DNA of 64,000 nucleotides, from assembly GCA_017427285.1 (NCBI GenBank), contig JAFRTE010000037.1, positions 1 to 64,000 on the forward strand, given 5' to 3'. Positions 41,822 through 50,802 of the stretch are shown in pieces (the first letter of the stretch is position 1; every line of letters starts with the position of its first letter). A program made the position numbers and the translations under genes. The notes under the pieces are model-generated. The model saw only the letters and a program-made list of their open reading frames with translations. It made no database searches and was not told where the DNA came from. Source of the stretch: Clostridia bacterium (lineage in GTDB: Bacteria > Bacillota > Clostridia > Oscillospirales > UBA644).

Positions 41822-42982
41822 TCAGTCGGGAATTTTTTCACTTCGTATTTTTTTGTCCGTTTCAAGAAGTTCTTCAACGGTAGGATTATTATGCGAAGGA
41901 TATTTGCCGAGCATTTCTTCAACGAAGTCCGTAATCCTCAAAAACGGGATTCTGCTTTGAAGAAACGCTTCGACAGCAATTTCGTTTGCGGCATTTAAAA
42001 TTGCGCCAGACGTGCCGCCTTCGCGCAAAACTTCCCTGCATATGAGCGGTGCGCGGAAAGTGGAAAAATCGGGTGCTGAAAACGACAGCGGCGGCAGCGA
42101 CGTGAAATCGAGGCACGAAACGGGCGACGGGACGCGGTCAGGGAAAGTAAGAGCGTATTGGATCGCTATGCGCATATCCGGATAGGACATCTGAGAAATG
42201 ACCGACGAGTCGTTAAACTCTATCATCGAATGGATGATGCTTTCGCGGTGAATAACAACGTCGATTTTCTCCTCGCCGACATCGAAAAGATGCGCAGCCT
42301 CGATTATTTCAAACCCTTTGTTCATGAGCGTTGCGCAATCTACGGTTATTTTTCTGCCCATTTTCCAAGTAGGATGCAAAAGAGCGTCCGCAGCGGTAAC
42401 GTTTTCAAGCTCATGCCGGGTCTTACCGTAAAATGCGCCGCCTGATGCTGTAAGAATGAGCCGCCTGATTTTTGAAGATACTGCTTTTATATCTCCGTTT
42501 GTCAGACAAATGCCGTTAAGGCACTGAAAAACAGCGGAATGCTCGCTGTCTACGGGTATTATTTCCGCCCCATATTCAGAGCAGATCTTTTTTATTTCCG
42601 CGCCAGCCACAACAAGATTTTCCTTGTTTGCAAGCGCGATCCGAATGCCTTTTTTTGCCGCCGCGACCGTGGGTCGTAAGCCTGCAACGCCGACTATCCC
42701 GTTTATGCAGACGTCGCATTCGGTTTCGTCAAAAAGCCGCAGCACGCCCTCCTCCCCCGAAAAAACGGAGACGGAAAGATCACAGATACGGTCCTTTAAA
42801 CGCTTTGCTGCGTCTTTATCGCTCATAGCGACTGCCTTCGGCATAAATCTGCGTATCTGCTTTTCAAAAAGTTCTGTATTTTTCCCGGCGCACATTGCCG
42901 CAACGTTTGCTCCGATTTTTTCTATGCAGTCAAGCGCCTGGGTCCCTATGGAGCCGGTAGCTCCCAAAACGATAACGTTCAT
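41822..42982 (-). CDS. dxr: 1-deoxy-D-xylulose 5-phosphate reductoisomerase
   Basis: A 386-residue enzyme of the MEP pathway that turns DXP into MEP with NADPH. It begins with the nucleotide-binding VLGATGSIGTQALD, keeps ALANKENLVVAG, PVDSEHSAVFQCL (metal-binding Asp and Glu), LTASGGAFYG and HPTWKMGRKITVDCATLMNKGFEIIEA. It belongs to the conserved pyrH-frr-uppS-cdsA-dxr order. The usual next gene, an RseP-type protease, is missing and a UroD-like gene follows. The ribosome site is weak. Confidence 0.96.
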   Translation of the reverse strand: MNVIVLGATGSIGTQALDCIEKIGANVAAMCAGKNTELFEKQIRRFMPKAVAMSDKDAAKRLKDRICDLSVSVFSGEEGVLRLFDETECDVCINGIVGVAGLRPTVAAAKKGIRIALANKENLVVAGAEIKKICSEYGAEIIPVDSEHSAVFQCLNGICLTNGDIKAVSSKIRRLILTASGGAFYGKTRHELENVTAADALLHPTWKMGRKITVDCATLMNKGFEIIEAAHLFDVGEEKIDVVIHRESIIHSMIEFNDSSVISQMSYPDMRIAIQYALTFPDRVPSPVSCLDFTSLPPLSFSAPDFSTFRAPLICREVLREGGTSGAILNAANEIAVEAFLQSRIPFLRITDFVEEMLGKYPSHNNPTVEELLETDKKIRSEKIPD

Positions 42983-42995
42983 ACTGTATTTTTTA

Positions 42996-43844
42996 TCACG
43001 CTACAGTGAAAATCGGCACTACGGAAAGGACGACATAAATAAACGGCGCAACGAAAAGTATGGAGTCAAAGCGGTCCATAATTCCGCCGTGTCCAGGAAT
43101 GACGCTGCCGAAGTCCTTAACGCCGAAGCTTCTTTTGATGATAGACGCAAAAAGGTCGCCTAATATTGCGCATACGCTGCCTATCAGTCCGCAAATGCCG
43201 GCGACTATGTAGTTTACCGTAAAGCTTTCGATCAGTATATCACAGATATATGATACGAAAATGACTGCGGAAAACGATGACAGAACTGAACCGATCATCC
43301 CTTCGACGGTCTTTTTCGGACTTATTCTGGGAGTGACCTGATGTCTGCCGTAGAGTCCGCCGAAAAGGTAACCGCCGGTATCGGAGCCCCATGCGCACAT
43401 AAAGACGATGAGGATATTGAAAACGCCGCCCGAAAGACTGTTGCTGAAAATGATGGTTGAGAAAAAACACGGGATAATAACCGTCATGAGAAAAACGAAG
43501 CTGATATGCTCGAGAGAAAACTTTTCTCTCGAAACGAGCATGGTTATGCAGATAACGAGAATATATACGAAAATCGCGAACACAAGAGCCGTGCTTACAT
43601 GGGCGTATGCGGACGGAAAAAACGTCATAACGGGGGCGATGAATGGGACGATGATCGCCATTACGATGCTCATCCACATCAAAGCCTTCGATTCAACGTA
43701 TTTTGTTACAATAAGCGTTTCGTAAAGCGCAGCCGCGCTCAGAAGCGCGATTGCCGTGTTGAGCACAAACGGAACATGGGCAAACAACATAAACACGGCA
43801 AAAATCGCGGCAATGATTATTCCCGAAATGATTCTGGTTTTCAT
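42996..43844 (-). CDS. cdsA: Phosphatidate cytidylyltransferase
   Basis: A 282-residue membrane enzyme with about eight membrane helices that makes CDP-diacylglycerol from phosphatidic acid and CTP. The signature is the C-terminal KRSFGVKDFGSVIPGHGGIMDRFDSILFVAP, with WGSDTGGYLFGGLYG and RISPKKTVEGMIGS before it. It lies 18 bases after uppS and 13 before dxr. Confidence 0.95.
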   Translation of the reverse strand: MKTRIISGIIIAAIFAVFMLFAHVPFVLNTAIALLSAAALYETLIVTKYVESKALMWMSIVMAIIVPFIAPVMTFFPSAYAHVSTALVFAIFVYILVICITMLVSREKFSLEHISFVFLMTVIIPCFFSTIIFSNSLSGGVFNILIVFMCAWGSDTGGYLFGGLYGRHQVTPRISPKKTVEGMIGSVLSSFSAVIFVSYICDILIESFTVNYIVAGICGLIGSVCAILGDLFASIIKRSFGVKDFGSVIPGHGGIMDRFDSILFVAPFIYVVLSVVPIFTVA

Positions 43845-43862
43845 TCGATAGTCCTCTGACTG

Positions 43863-44585
43863 TTATTTTGATATTCCGCCGAATTTTCTTGTACGCATCG
43901 AAAACGACTCTATCGCTTCCCTGAGATCTTTTTCGGAGAAATCCGGCCAGAATACGGGAGTTGAGTAAAACTCGGCATACGCCGCCTGCCACAGAAGAAA
44001 ATTTGAAAGGCGCATTTCTCCCGCAGTTCTGATTATCAGGTCGGGAGGCGGGACGTCCGGGGCATACAGTCTTGCGGAAATATCGTTTTCCGTAAGTTTC
44101 TGCCCGGGATTTTCGGCTACGAAGGCATTGACTGCGTTTACTATCTCGTTTCTTCCGCCATAATTCAGCGCGATACATACCGTAAGGCGGATTTCCTTAT
44201 CAGCATTGAGATTTTCTATATCTGCTATGGCTTTTCTGCGTTTCTCCGAAAAATACGATTTATCTCCGATAAAACGGATGCGAACGTTTTCATACGTTTT
44301 GCGTTCATCCGTTTTTATCCTTCTGAAAATATCTTCCGCATATCTGTCAAAAAGCGACATCAAAGCTTCGATCTCTTCTTTCGGCCTTGAACGGTTTTCA
44401 GTTGAAAATGCGTAAAACGTAGCGTACCGGATACCGAGCTTTCTGCAGCTGCCGACGGTATTTTCAAATGATTTCGCGCCCGCCTCGTGACCGAAACTTC
44501 TCGGAAGGCCTCTCGACGAAGCCCACCTTCCGTTGCCGTCCATGATAAATCCGATATGTTCGGGTACCGCGGGAAGATCGGTCAT
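43863..44585 (-). CDS. uppS: Isoprenyl transferase (undecaprenyl diphosphate synthase)
   Basis: A 240-residue cytoplasmic cis-prenyltransferase that makes the C55 carrier for cell-wall synthesis. HIGFIMDGNGRWASSRGLPRSFGHEAG holds the catalytic Asp; YATFYAFSTENRSRP, LNYGGRNEI and PDLIIRTAGEMRLSNFLLWQAAYAEFY are also conserved. It overlaps frr by 4 bases. Confidence 0.96.
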   Translation of the reverse strand: MTDLPAVPEHIGFIMDGNGRWASSRGLPRSFGHEAGAKSFENTVGSCRKLGIRYATFYAFSTENRSRPKEEIEALMSLFDRYAEDIFRRIKTDERKTYENVRIRFIGDKSYFSEKRRKAIADIENLNADKEIRLTVCIALNYGGRNEIVNAVNAFVAENPGQKLTENDISARLYAPDVPPPDLIIRTAGEMRLSNFLLWQAAYAEFYSTPVFWPDFSEKDLREAIESFSMRTRKFGGISK

Positions 44586-45136
44586 ATTTCCATGATCTCC
44601 GATTCTTTTTTCTTTGCTATGGCGTCGATATCCTTGCAGTATTTATCGGTTGCATCCTGGATATCTTTTTCGCATATTTTCAGATCGTCCTCGGTAATCT
44701 CGCTCTTTTTCTTCTGAGCTTTGTACATTTCGAGAGCGTCTCTTCTGATCGTGCGGATCGCAACTTTGGAGTTTTCCGCTTCTTTCTGGATCTGTTTGCA
44801 AAGATCGCGGCGGCGCTCCTCGGTAAGCGGCGGGAAATTAAGTCTTATAAGCTTGCCGTCGTTTTGCGGATTGATGCCGATATCCGAAGCGAGAATCGCC
44901 TTTTCGATCTCTTTGAGCACGGAAGAATCGTATGGCTGAACGACGAGAACACGAGCTTCCTGCACGGAAACGCTTGCGAGCTGGTTGATCTTTGTGGGAG
45001 CTCCGTAGTAATCGACGGTAAGCTTGTCAAGAACGACCGGATTTGCGCGTCCCGCTCTGATAGAAGAGTATTCGTACTCCAGAGCTGCTATTGTTTTGTC
45101 GAATTTTGATTCGATTTCCTTATATTGAGGTTTCAT
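44582..45136 (-). CDS. frr: Ribosome recycling factor
   Basis: A 184-residue protein that splits post-termination ribosomes with EF-G. Typical stretches are SIRAGRANPVVLDKLTVDYYGAPTKINQLASV, GINPQNDGKLIRLNFPPLTEERR and the KKKSEITEDDLK C-terminal helix. It follows pyrH by 18 bases and overlaps uppS, the usual order. Confidence 0.97.
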   Translation of the reverse strand: MKPQYKEIESKFDKTIAALEYEYSSIRAGRANPVVLDKLTVDYYGAPTKINQLASVSVQEARVLVVQPYDSSVLKEIEKAILASDIGINPQNDGKLIRLNFPPLTEERRRDLCKQIQKEAENSKVAIRTIRRDALEMYKAQKKKSEITEDDLKICEKDIQDATDKYCKDIDAIAKKKESEIMEI

Positions 45137-45154
45137 TTTTTCATTCTCCTTTTC

Positions 45155-45862
45155 TTAGTTTTTTGTTATAACGGTGCCTATATGTTCTCCCTTTATCGCT
45201 CTTACGATGTTTTCGCCGTTTCCAAGCTCAAAAAGAAGAACGGGCATATTGTTGTCTTTGCACAGCGCCGTGGCGGTGGTGTCGATAACGGAAAGCTCTT
45301 TTGTCAATACGTCCATATACGTTATTTTATCGAAACGCTTCGCGTCGGGATATTTGTTGGGATCTTTATCGTAAACGCCGTCAACGTTTTTGGCAAGAAG
45401 AGCGATATCCGCGCTTATTTCGACCGCACGCATCGCGGCGGCGGTGTCTGTGGTGAAGAACGGGTTGCCTGTGCCGCAGCCGAAGATAACTATTCTGCCG
45501 GCTTCGAGGTGGTTTACCGCTCTGTCGCGAATATACGGTTCAGCAAACTGCTGCATATCTATTGCTGCGAGAACGCGGGCGTCAACGCCTATTTTAATGA
45601 AGGTATCCTGAAGGGCAAGACAGTTCATCATCGTAGCAAGCATACCCATATGGTCTGCGCGCGTCTGATCCATATCGTTGCCGTTTCTGCCGCGCCAGAA
45701 GTTGCCCGCGCCTACAACAACGGCGATCTGAACGCCCATTTCAAGGCACGCTTTTATCTTTTCGCAAACGCCTTTGGCAATTTCGAAGTCGATGCCGTGG
45801 TCAAGTTTACCTGCGAGAGCTTCACCGCTTATTTTTATAAGGACTCGTTTATACTTAGTCAT
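45155..45862 (-). CDS. pyrH: UMP kinase
   Basis: A 235-residue hexameric UMP kinase of the amino-acid-kinase fold. KYKRVLIKISGEALAG, VVGAGNFWRGR, ATMMNCLALQD and GTGNPFFTTDTAAAMRA are all family marks. In most Bacillota rpsB and tsf precede pyrH. Here a mutarotase-like gene and a PHP gene stand in that place, so rpsB-tsf must lie elsewhere. Confidence 0.97.
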   Translation of the reverse strand: MTKYKRVLIKISGEALAGKLDHGIDFEIAKGVCEKIKACLEMGVQIAVVVGAGNFWRGRNGNDMDQTRADHMGMLATMMNCLALQDTFIKIGVDARVLAAIDMQQFAEPYIRDRAVNHLEAGRIVIFGCGTGNPFFTTDTAAAMRAVEISADIALLAKNVDGVYDKDPNKYPDAKRFDKITYMDVLTKELSVIDTTATALCKDNNMPVLLFELGNGENIVRAIKGEHIGTVITKN

Positions 45863-45881
45863 ATCAGCATCTCCGTTTCAG

Positions 45882-46811
45882 TTAAATAAGCTCGTATTTT
45901 TCGAAAATCAACTCTATTTCTTTTTCATCCCTCGGGTCCTTTATTGAAACGTCGTCGTAAAGAGACCAGTATTCGTTGTGGGTAACGATCGAGCCGTCGG
46001 GTTTTCTGCCTATCTCGCCGAGAGTTTCGCTTTCAAGGAAGCAGCTGTTTGTAAACGTTTCGAAAGAGCAGCCGTTATCGGGATATTCGCCCTCGTCGTA
46101 GTGATTGAAGCTCTTTACGAACATCTGATTTTTATTGATGTATGCCGTTACGCCGTGACGGAGGTCAAACCCGAGCTTGAATTTCTTATCCGTTGAATCG
46201 GAAGATAGCGAAAGGAATTTGTTGCCCATAAAAAGTCTGTGATCCGAAAAATCGGTATAGGGCCATGCGCGGACCGTTCTGTTGGGGAGAAGATCGGTAT
46301 CGTTTGTGTTGAACGGAATAAGCTCGACGCCGCCCTTGTCAAGAACGGTAAGCGCCCAGATCGCATAAGTCTGAGGCTCTCCGCTGCAGTTTTCGATCAT
46401 ATGCGTTATATTTACACCCGTACCCTCGTCGTCAAGCGTTACTACTGTTGAAAACAGAAGGCCGGTAACTTCCTGGACGTCGCAGGTGAATATCGCGGAG
46501 TTTTCATCCGTTTCGTACATAACGGGGTTGTTATCCGGAAAATATGTTTCCGTATATTCGGGAGAGATCCAAAGTCTGTGTCCGCCGTAAAGATACCATT
46601 TGGCGTTTGCGCCGAACATTTCTTTAACATCTTCTTTTTCATAGGTATTGACTCTGTCGAGATCCTCATACAGCATGTTTTCTTTGCCGCAGAAGCCGTA
46701 GCGGATAATGCGGGGGCCGATATCGAGTGTTACGAGGAGATCCACGCAGCCGTTCGATATTTCGAGACAGTTTCCGTAATTTTTGTAGGTTTTTTCTTTG
46801 AAAGTGACCAT
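45882..46811 (-). CDS. Galactose-mutarotase-like protein (DUF4380-like)
   Basis: A 309-residue protein that looks like a mutarotase-type beta sandwich: a N-terminal KNYGNCLEISNGCVDLLVTLDIGPRIIRYGF, then YGGHRLWISPEYTETYFPDN (Gly-Gly-His-Arg-Leu-Trp, as in DUF4380), and a late TFTNSCFLESETLGEIG. Its role on a sugar or sugar-like ligand is inferred from the fold only. GAGGT is ten bases upstream of the ATG. It lies between a PHP gene and pyrH. Confidence 0.65.
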   Translation of the reverse strand: MVTFKEKTYKNYGNCLEISNGCVDLLVTLDIGPRIIRYGFCGKENMLYEDLDRVNTYEKEDVKEMFGANAKWYLYGGHRLWISPEYTETYFPDNNPVMYETDENSAIFTCDVQEVTGLLFSTVVTLDDEGTGVNITHMIENCSGEPQTYAIWALTVLDKGGVELIPFNTNDTDLLPNRTVRAWPYTDFSDHRLFMGNKFLSLSSDSTDKKFKLGFDLRHGVTAYINKNQMFVKSFNHYDEGEYPDNGCSFETFTNSCFLESETLGEIGRKPDGSIVTHNEYWSLYDDVSIKDPRDEKEIELIFEKYELI

Positions 46812-46837
46812 GCTTTATTTACCTCATTTCGTTATAA

Positions 46838-47689
46838 TTACATTTTATCGGTCTTATGGATTATGCCTTCAAGACGCAGAGACGATATTTCCTTTCGGGG
46901 GACGCCGAGCGGATGTGAGTTAAATAGGCCGTGACAGTCCGACCCGCACGTTTTCAAAAGGCCCTTTTCATCGCAAAGACGTTCGCAAAGCCCGGTGATC
47001 TCCTCCGAATGCTCGGGGTAGAAGCACTCAACGCCGTCGGCGCCGTATGCGAGAAACTGCCTCAGCTCGGCAAGAAAGAGTTTTTTATCTTCCGTTTGAA
47101 TCGATACGCCGGGGTGTGCGATAACGGCAATCCCGTTTGCGGAATGTATTTTTTCGATTGCGGTTTTTACGGAAGGAAACCCTGCGGTCTCATATCCGCA
47201 ACCGTAAATATCGTAAAGCGGAAAACCGTCGAAAAGAGTATCGATCAACCTTTTTTTTATGAAATAATGGAGCGCTTTCCAGCCGCCGCCTGATCTGTCG
47301 TATTCAAATTCGTCGAACTCTTCGATGCTTACGCCTATACCCGATCTTTCCATTTTATCTATCAGGCGGACGCTCATCATGTCAAGTTTTTTTCTGCCTT
47401 CCGCCACAAACGCGGTAAAATCGGCGTTTGTAAGGTCCGGACGGTAGCAAAGTACGTGAACCTGATGCCCGTTTTCGAAGCACGTTATTTCCGCTGCGGG
47501 AACGCATTCGACTTCGCTCTTATCGCTTATCCCGCATAGTTTCAGCGATCCTTCGAAAGTGTCGTGGTCGGCAACGGCGAGAAGCCCTACGCCGCAATTT
47601 TCGGCAATTTTAAGAATCTCCTGCGGGGAAAACGTGCCGTCCGAAAAGAACGAGTGGACGTGAAGATCGGCAAATGGAAATTTACTCAT
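46838..47689 (-). CDS. PHP-domain phosphatase (TrpH/YciV-like)
   Basis: A 283-residue metal-dependent phosphatase. FADLHVHSFFSDGTFSPQEI with AVADHDTFEG opens the PHP domain, PAAEITC follows, IAVIAHPGVS and the terminal GSDCHG complete the metal set. Close relatives remove phosphate from 3',5'-bisphosphonucleosides or degrade short RNAs 5' to 3'. It starts four bases after the Tim44-like gene. Confidence 0.85.
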   Translation of the reverse strand: MSKFPFADLHVHSFFSDGTFSPQEILKIAENCGVGLLAVADHDTFEGSLKLCGISDKSEVECVPAAEITCFENGHQVHVLCYRPDLTNADFTAFVAEGRKKLDMMSVRLIDKMERSGIGVSIEEFDEFEYDRSGGGWKALHYFIKKRLIDTLFDGFPLYDIYGCGYETAGFPSVKTAIEKIHSANGIAVIAHPGVSIQTEDKKLFLAELRQFLAYGADGVECFYPEHSEEITGLCERLCDEKGLLKTCGSDCHGLFNSHPLGVPRKEISSLRLEGIIHKTDKM

Positions 47690-47693
47690 TTTT

Positions 47694-48596
47694 TCAGCCG
47701 GACGTTCTCTGCGAAATGCCCTTTACAGAGGTAAGCGTCCAGTCGAAATCGGAAGAGGCGATTACGGTGCCGCAGTATTCGCATCTTGCGGTATGGTTGA
47801 GGTTGACGGGAGCGCCGCAGTTCGGGCAGTTTACTACCTTGCTTTCAACGGAAGCGTCCGTCTTCTTTCCTTCAGAACGTATCAGAGCCCACTCGTAAAC
47901 CATAAATTTCTCGGCTGTGTTGCTTCCGCTGACGACTGCGCCAGTTTTATCGTCTATTATATAATCCGTAATGCGTGTCTTAAGCTGCGCGTAAACGGTG
48001 GTATTTACGGAATCGCTCGTGTATCCGAGAAGCTCAACGTCAAGCACCGCGATGCGGTCTATGCGGTTTGTTCTGTTCGTCTGCTTGAGCATTTCAATCT
48101 GACGGTTGAACTGATTGTAAAGATTATCGGTAAGATAAGGACGAAGCGGCTCGATATCCTTTGCGGTGCAGCAGTTTTGCATCTGAACGTAGAGGTTTGA
48201 GAGCTTTTCTTTGAAGTTTGCGTCAGAAAACATCGGATCTGCTTCCTTCAAAGCCGACATAGGTTTGAGCGTTGACCTGTCTACGCCCGTAGCGCCGGGA
48301 GCGACGGGACCCGTTGAACCGCCGGATTTCTTATTCTTTATCATAATATAGATAATTACAGCGACGACAATCAGTATCACTATCCCGAAATCCCCTCCGC
48401 CTCCGGATATAAACGGGATCACACTGTAATCGGAATCATAATCGTAGCTTGAGCTGTAATCCGAGCTCGATCCCCAGTCGCCGTAATCCGAACTTCCCGA
48501 ATAATCGCCAAGATCGGCGGAAAAAGGAAGCGACAGCGTAATGAGGAAGGCAACGGCGATCAAAAGAACCGTTAAAAGCTTAAAATTCTTTTTCAT
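47694..48596 (-). CDS. Tim44-like domain membrane protein with C-terminal zinc ribbon
   Basis: A 300-residue protein with a signal sequence (8-27), a Ser/Tyr/Asp-rich segment, one membrane helix (about 70-88), a Tim44-like domain (about 120-245, with DPMFSDANFKEKLSNLYVQMQNC) and a four-Cys zinc ribbon (Cys257, 260, 272, 275). The Tim44-like plus zinc ribbon layout is known from other Firmicutes. Function unknown. It is 30 bases after a dehydrogenase gene. Confidence 0.75.
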   Translation of the reverse strand: MKKNFKLLTVLLIAVAFLITLSLPFSADLGDYSGSSDYGDWGSSSDYSSSYDYDSDYSVIPFISGGGGDFGIVILIVVAVIIYIMIKNKKSGGSTGPVAPGATGVDRSTLKPMSALKEADPMFSDANFKEKLSNLYVQMQNCCTAKDIEPLRPYLTDNLYNQFNRQIEMLKQTNRTNRIDRIAVLDVELLGYTSDSVNTTVYAQLKTRITDYIIDDKTGAVVSGSNTAEKFMVYEWALIRSEGKKTDASVESKVVNCPNCGAPVNLNHTARCEYCGTVIASSDFDWTLTSVKGISQRTSG

Positions 48597-48626
48597 TTTT
48601 ATCTCCTCGGTGTTTTACTGTGAATT

Positions 48627-49583
48627 TCACTTGCAGTAACCGGTTTCTCTGTCTATAACGTTGAAAAACGGTCTGCCGTGAACGTAGTTTTCATAATTGC
48701 GTATACATATGTCTATTATGTTTTCATATGTTTTGCGCAGGTGGAAAAAGCCGGAAATATGCGGAGTTATTATGGCGTTGGGTATCGACCAGAGTCTGTT
48801 TTCGGGTTCAAGAGGCTCTTTTTCGAAAACGTCGAGCGCGGCGCCGTAAAGTTTGCCGTTTTCAAGGGCATCGGAAAGAGCTTCGGTATCGACCGCCGAA
48901 CCTCTGCCTATGTTTACGAGCGTTGCTCCGTCTTTCATATGCGATATCCTCTGCGCGGAAAACATTCCCCTCGTTTCGGGAGTGTCTGGCATACAGAGAG
49001 CAACGATGTCGGCGCGGGGAAGAACACTGTCGAGCATATCGGAAAGATAAAGCTCGTCTATATATTCGGGCTTTTCGCTCGGACGGCGTTTTACGGCGAT
49101 CGTATATGCGCCGAGAGCTTTCATCTTTTTGGCGAACGAGCCGCCGATATTGCCGAGTCCGACGGTAAGGACGGTCTGGCCTTCTATCTGTTTTACGCTG
49201 CCCATATCGCGCCACACCGCATTGTTCTGATTGTCGCGGTAAAGGTGAAGCTTTTTGTAAAGCTCGAAAACGCATCCGACCATATGCTCGGAAATCGCAA
49301 GTCCGAATGCGCCGGTAACATTTGTGATCACAACTCTTTCGGGTATCACGCCGTCTTTGATATACGGGTCTACGCCCGCCATCTGAGACTGAAACCATTC
49401 AAGCTTCTTTGCGTGCTTCATTAAACCCGCTGGTACGTTGCCTATTACGGCGTCCGCATCGGAAATATCCTCCGCGGTAACTTTGTCCGCAGAGATGTAA
49501 AGGTATTCGTTTTGCTCGCATACGCTTTCGAGACGTTTTTTCCCGTCTTCCTCAAAAGGGACGGCAATCAGGATCTTTTTCAT
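48627..49583 (-). CDS. D-2-hydroxyacid dehydrogenase family protein
   Basis: A 318-residue NAD-dependent oxidoreductase. The Rossmann fold begins with LTVGLGNIGGSFAKKMKALG (GxGxxG), and the catalytic Arg (VNIGRGSAVDTE), Glu (VFEKEPLEPENRLW) and His (ITPHISGF) are all present. The exact 2-oxoacid cannot be told; the N-terminal half is divergent from D-lactate dehydrogenase and phosphoglycerate dehydrogenase. Its ATG overlaps the stop of tmcAL by four bases. Confidence 0.85.
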   Translation of the reverse strand: MKKILIAVPFEEDGKKRLESVCEQNEYLYISADKVTAEDISDADAVIGNVPAGLMKHAKKLEWFQSQMAGVDPYIKDGVIPERVVITNVTGAFGLAISEHMVGCVFELYKKLHLYRDNQNNAVWRDMGSVKQIEGQTVLTVGLGNIGGSFAKKMKALGAYTIAVKRRPSEKPEYIDELYLSDMLDSVLPRADIVALCMPDTPETRGMFSAQRISHMKDGATLVNIGRGSAVDTEALSDALENGKLYGAALDVFEKEPLEPENRLWSIPNAIITPHISGFFHLRKTYENIIDICIRNYENYVHGRPFFNVIDRETGYCK

Positions 49584-50698
49584 TGAAACTTCCTTGTAAA
49601 CTCCGAATATCCTTCGCCGGTAACGGGCGTTGAGAGGAAGAACAGATCGGTTGCACGTCTTTCCTCATCGGCATATTCGGGATAAATATCTTTTATTTTT
49701 GAAATATTCGACACAACGGGAATATTTTCGGGTATCGCTTTTATCAGTCGTTTTCCCGTTTCGGAAAAAGCGAGAACGTGGACGAACGGGACGGGGGACA
49801 GCGGTTCGTTTTTTATACGGAGATATGCGGAGAGTACGGCGCGCTTTACCGCGGAATACGTCTGACGTTTTGTTTTTATCAGAGAATAAAGCTCATCAAG
49901 CGTTGATGCTTTTGCAGATAAAAGCATTCTTTTATCTGCCCCTTCGCTGCGGTTTATCCCGTAAATACCGTCGAATGCGTCGGGAGTAGCGTTGCGTATA
50001 AAGCCGAGGATCACCTTTTCGATATTTTTGATATCGCCAGGCGCTCTTCCCTCTTCGATCTCTTTTTTGAGTATTTCCGCTGAAAAATCGGGAAGGGACG
50101 AAAGGTCGCCGTTTAAGATTTTTTCGCGGATCGACGTTGCGGAGTCAAGATATCCGTCCGTTCTTTTTACGCAAAAGGGCATGATGCCGCTGTGAAGTCT
50201 TCTGAGAGCGCGTATATATTCGGTAGCGAGAACGTCGTTAGGCTCCGCCTGTCCGTCACCCGTAAGGTCCGATCTTGCCTGAGCAAAGCTCCTGCCGCCT
50301 TTCATCGCCTTTTTGTAGTCCTCCGAGGTCAGCCCGTCTATTTTTTCTGCGGAGGAAACGATTTTATCCAAATCGCCGCTTTCGCTGCCGAAAGAAAGGA
50401 TATCCACAAAGCCGAGAGAGTCAAGAAGCGACACCGCGCCGTATGCGAATTTCTCCGCAGAGCCGAGCGAGTATCTTACAGGAAGAGCTATTACGAGATC
50501 CGCCCCTCCCCTGACAGCCATCCGCGCCCTTGCGTATTTATCGCAGACCGCAGTTTCGCAGCGCTGGACGAAATTACCGCTCATTACCGCTATAACTGCG
50601 TCGCAGCGCTTTCGCGTTTCGTTTATGTGGTGTATATGTCCGTAATGAAACGGATTATATTCGGCAACTATGCCTGCAACGGAGATATTATCTGACAT
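49580..50698 (-). CDS. tmcAL: tRNA(Met) cytidine acetate ligase
   Basis: A 372-residue nucleotidyltransferase-like enzyme that makes N4-acetylcytidine at the wobble base of elongator tRNA-Met from acetate and ATP. The N-terminal AGIVAEYNPFHYGHIHHINETRK has the HxGH motif; AVMSGNFVQRCE and DLVIALPVRYSLGSAEKFAYGAVSLLDSLG follow as in the YlbM family. It is the first gene of the leftward run and is divergent from ackA, whose acetate product shares its substrate. Confidence 0.93.
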   Translation of the reverse strand: MSDNISVAGIVAEYNPFHYGHIHHINETRKRCDAVIAVMSGNFVQRCETAVCDKYARARMAVRGGADLVIALPVRYSLGSAEKFAYGAVSLLDSLGFVDILSFGSESGDLDKIVSSAEKIDGLTSEDYKKAMKGGRSFAQARSDLTGDGQAEPNDVLATEYIRALRRLHSGIMPFCVKRTDGYLDSATSIREKILNGDLSSLPDFSAEILKKEIEEGRAPGDIKNIEKVILGFIRNATPDAFDGIYGINRSEGADKRMLLSAKASTLDELYSLIKTKRQTYSAVKRAVLSAYLRIKNEPLSPVPFVHVLAFSETGKRLIKAIPENIPVVSNISKIKDIYPEYADEERRATDLFFLSTPVTGEGYSEFTRKFQ

Positions 50699-50701
50699 GA
50701 C

Positions 50702-50730
50702 TTGACAAATGATAAAAATTAATATATAAT
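50702..50730 (+). promoter_or_regulatory. Promoter of ackA
   Basis: A perfect TTGACA-N17-TATAAT, followed by an untranslated leader of about 65 bases. Confidence 0.75.
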
Positions 50731-50802
50731 TACCAATACAAACCTTCTGAATAATATATTAACATATTTTAAGTAAAAAATCAATATGTGAGGAAAAAAT
50801 TT

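Noticed and set aside
43240..43677. Other long frames opposite to cdsA, dxr and neighbours
   Set aside because: All are complement or shifted frames of genes recognised by family motifs.
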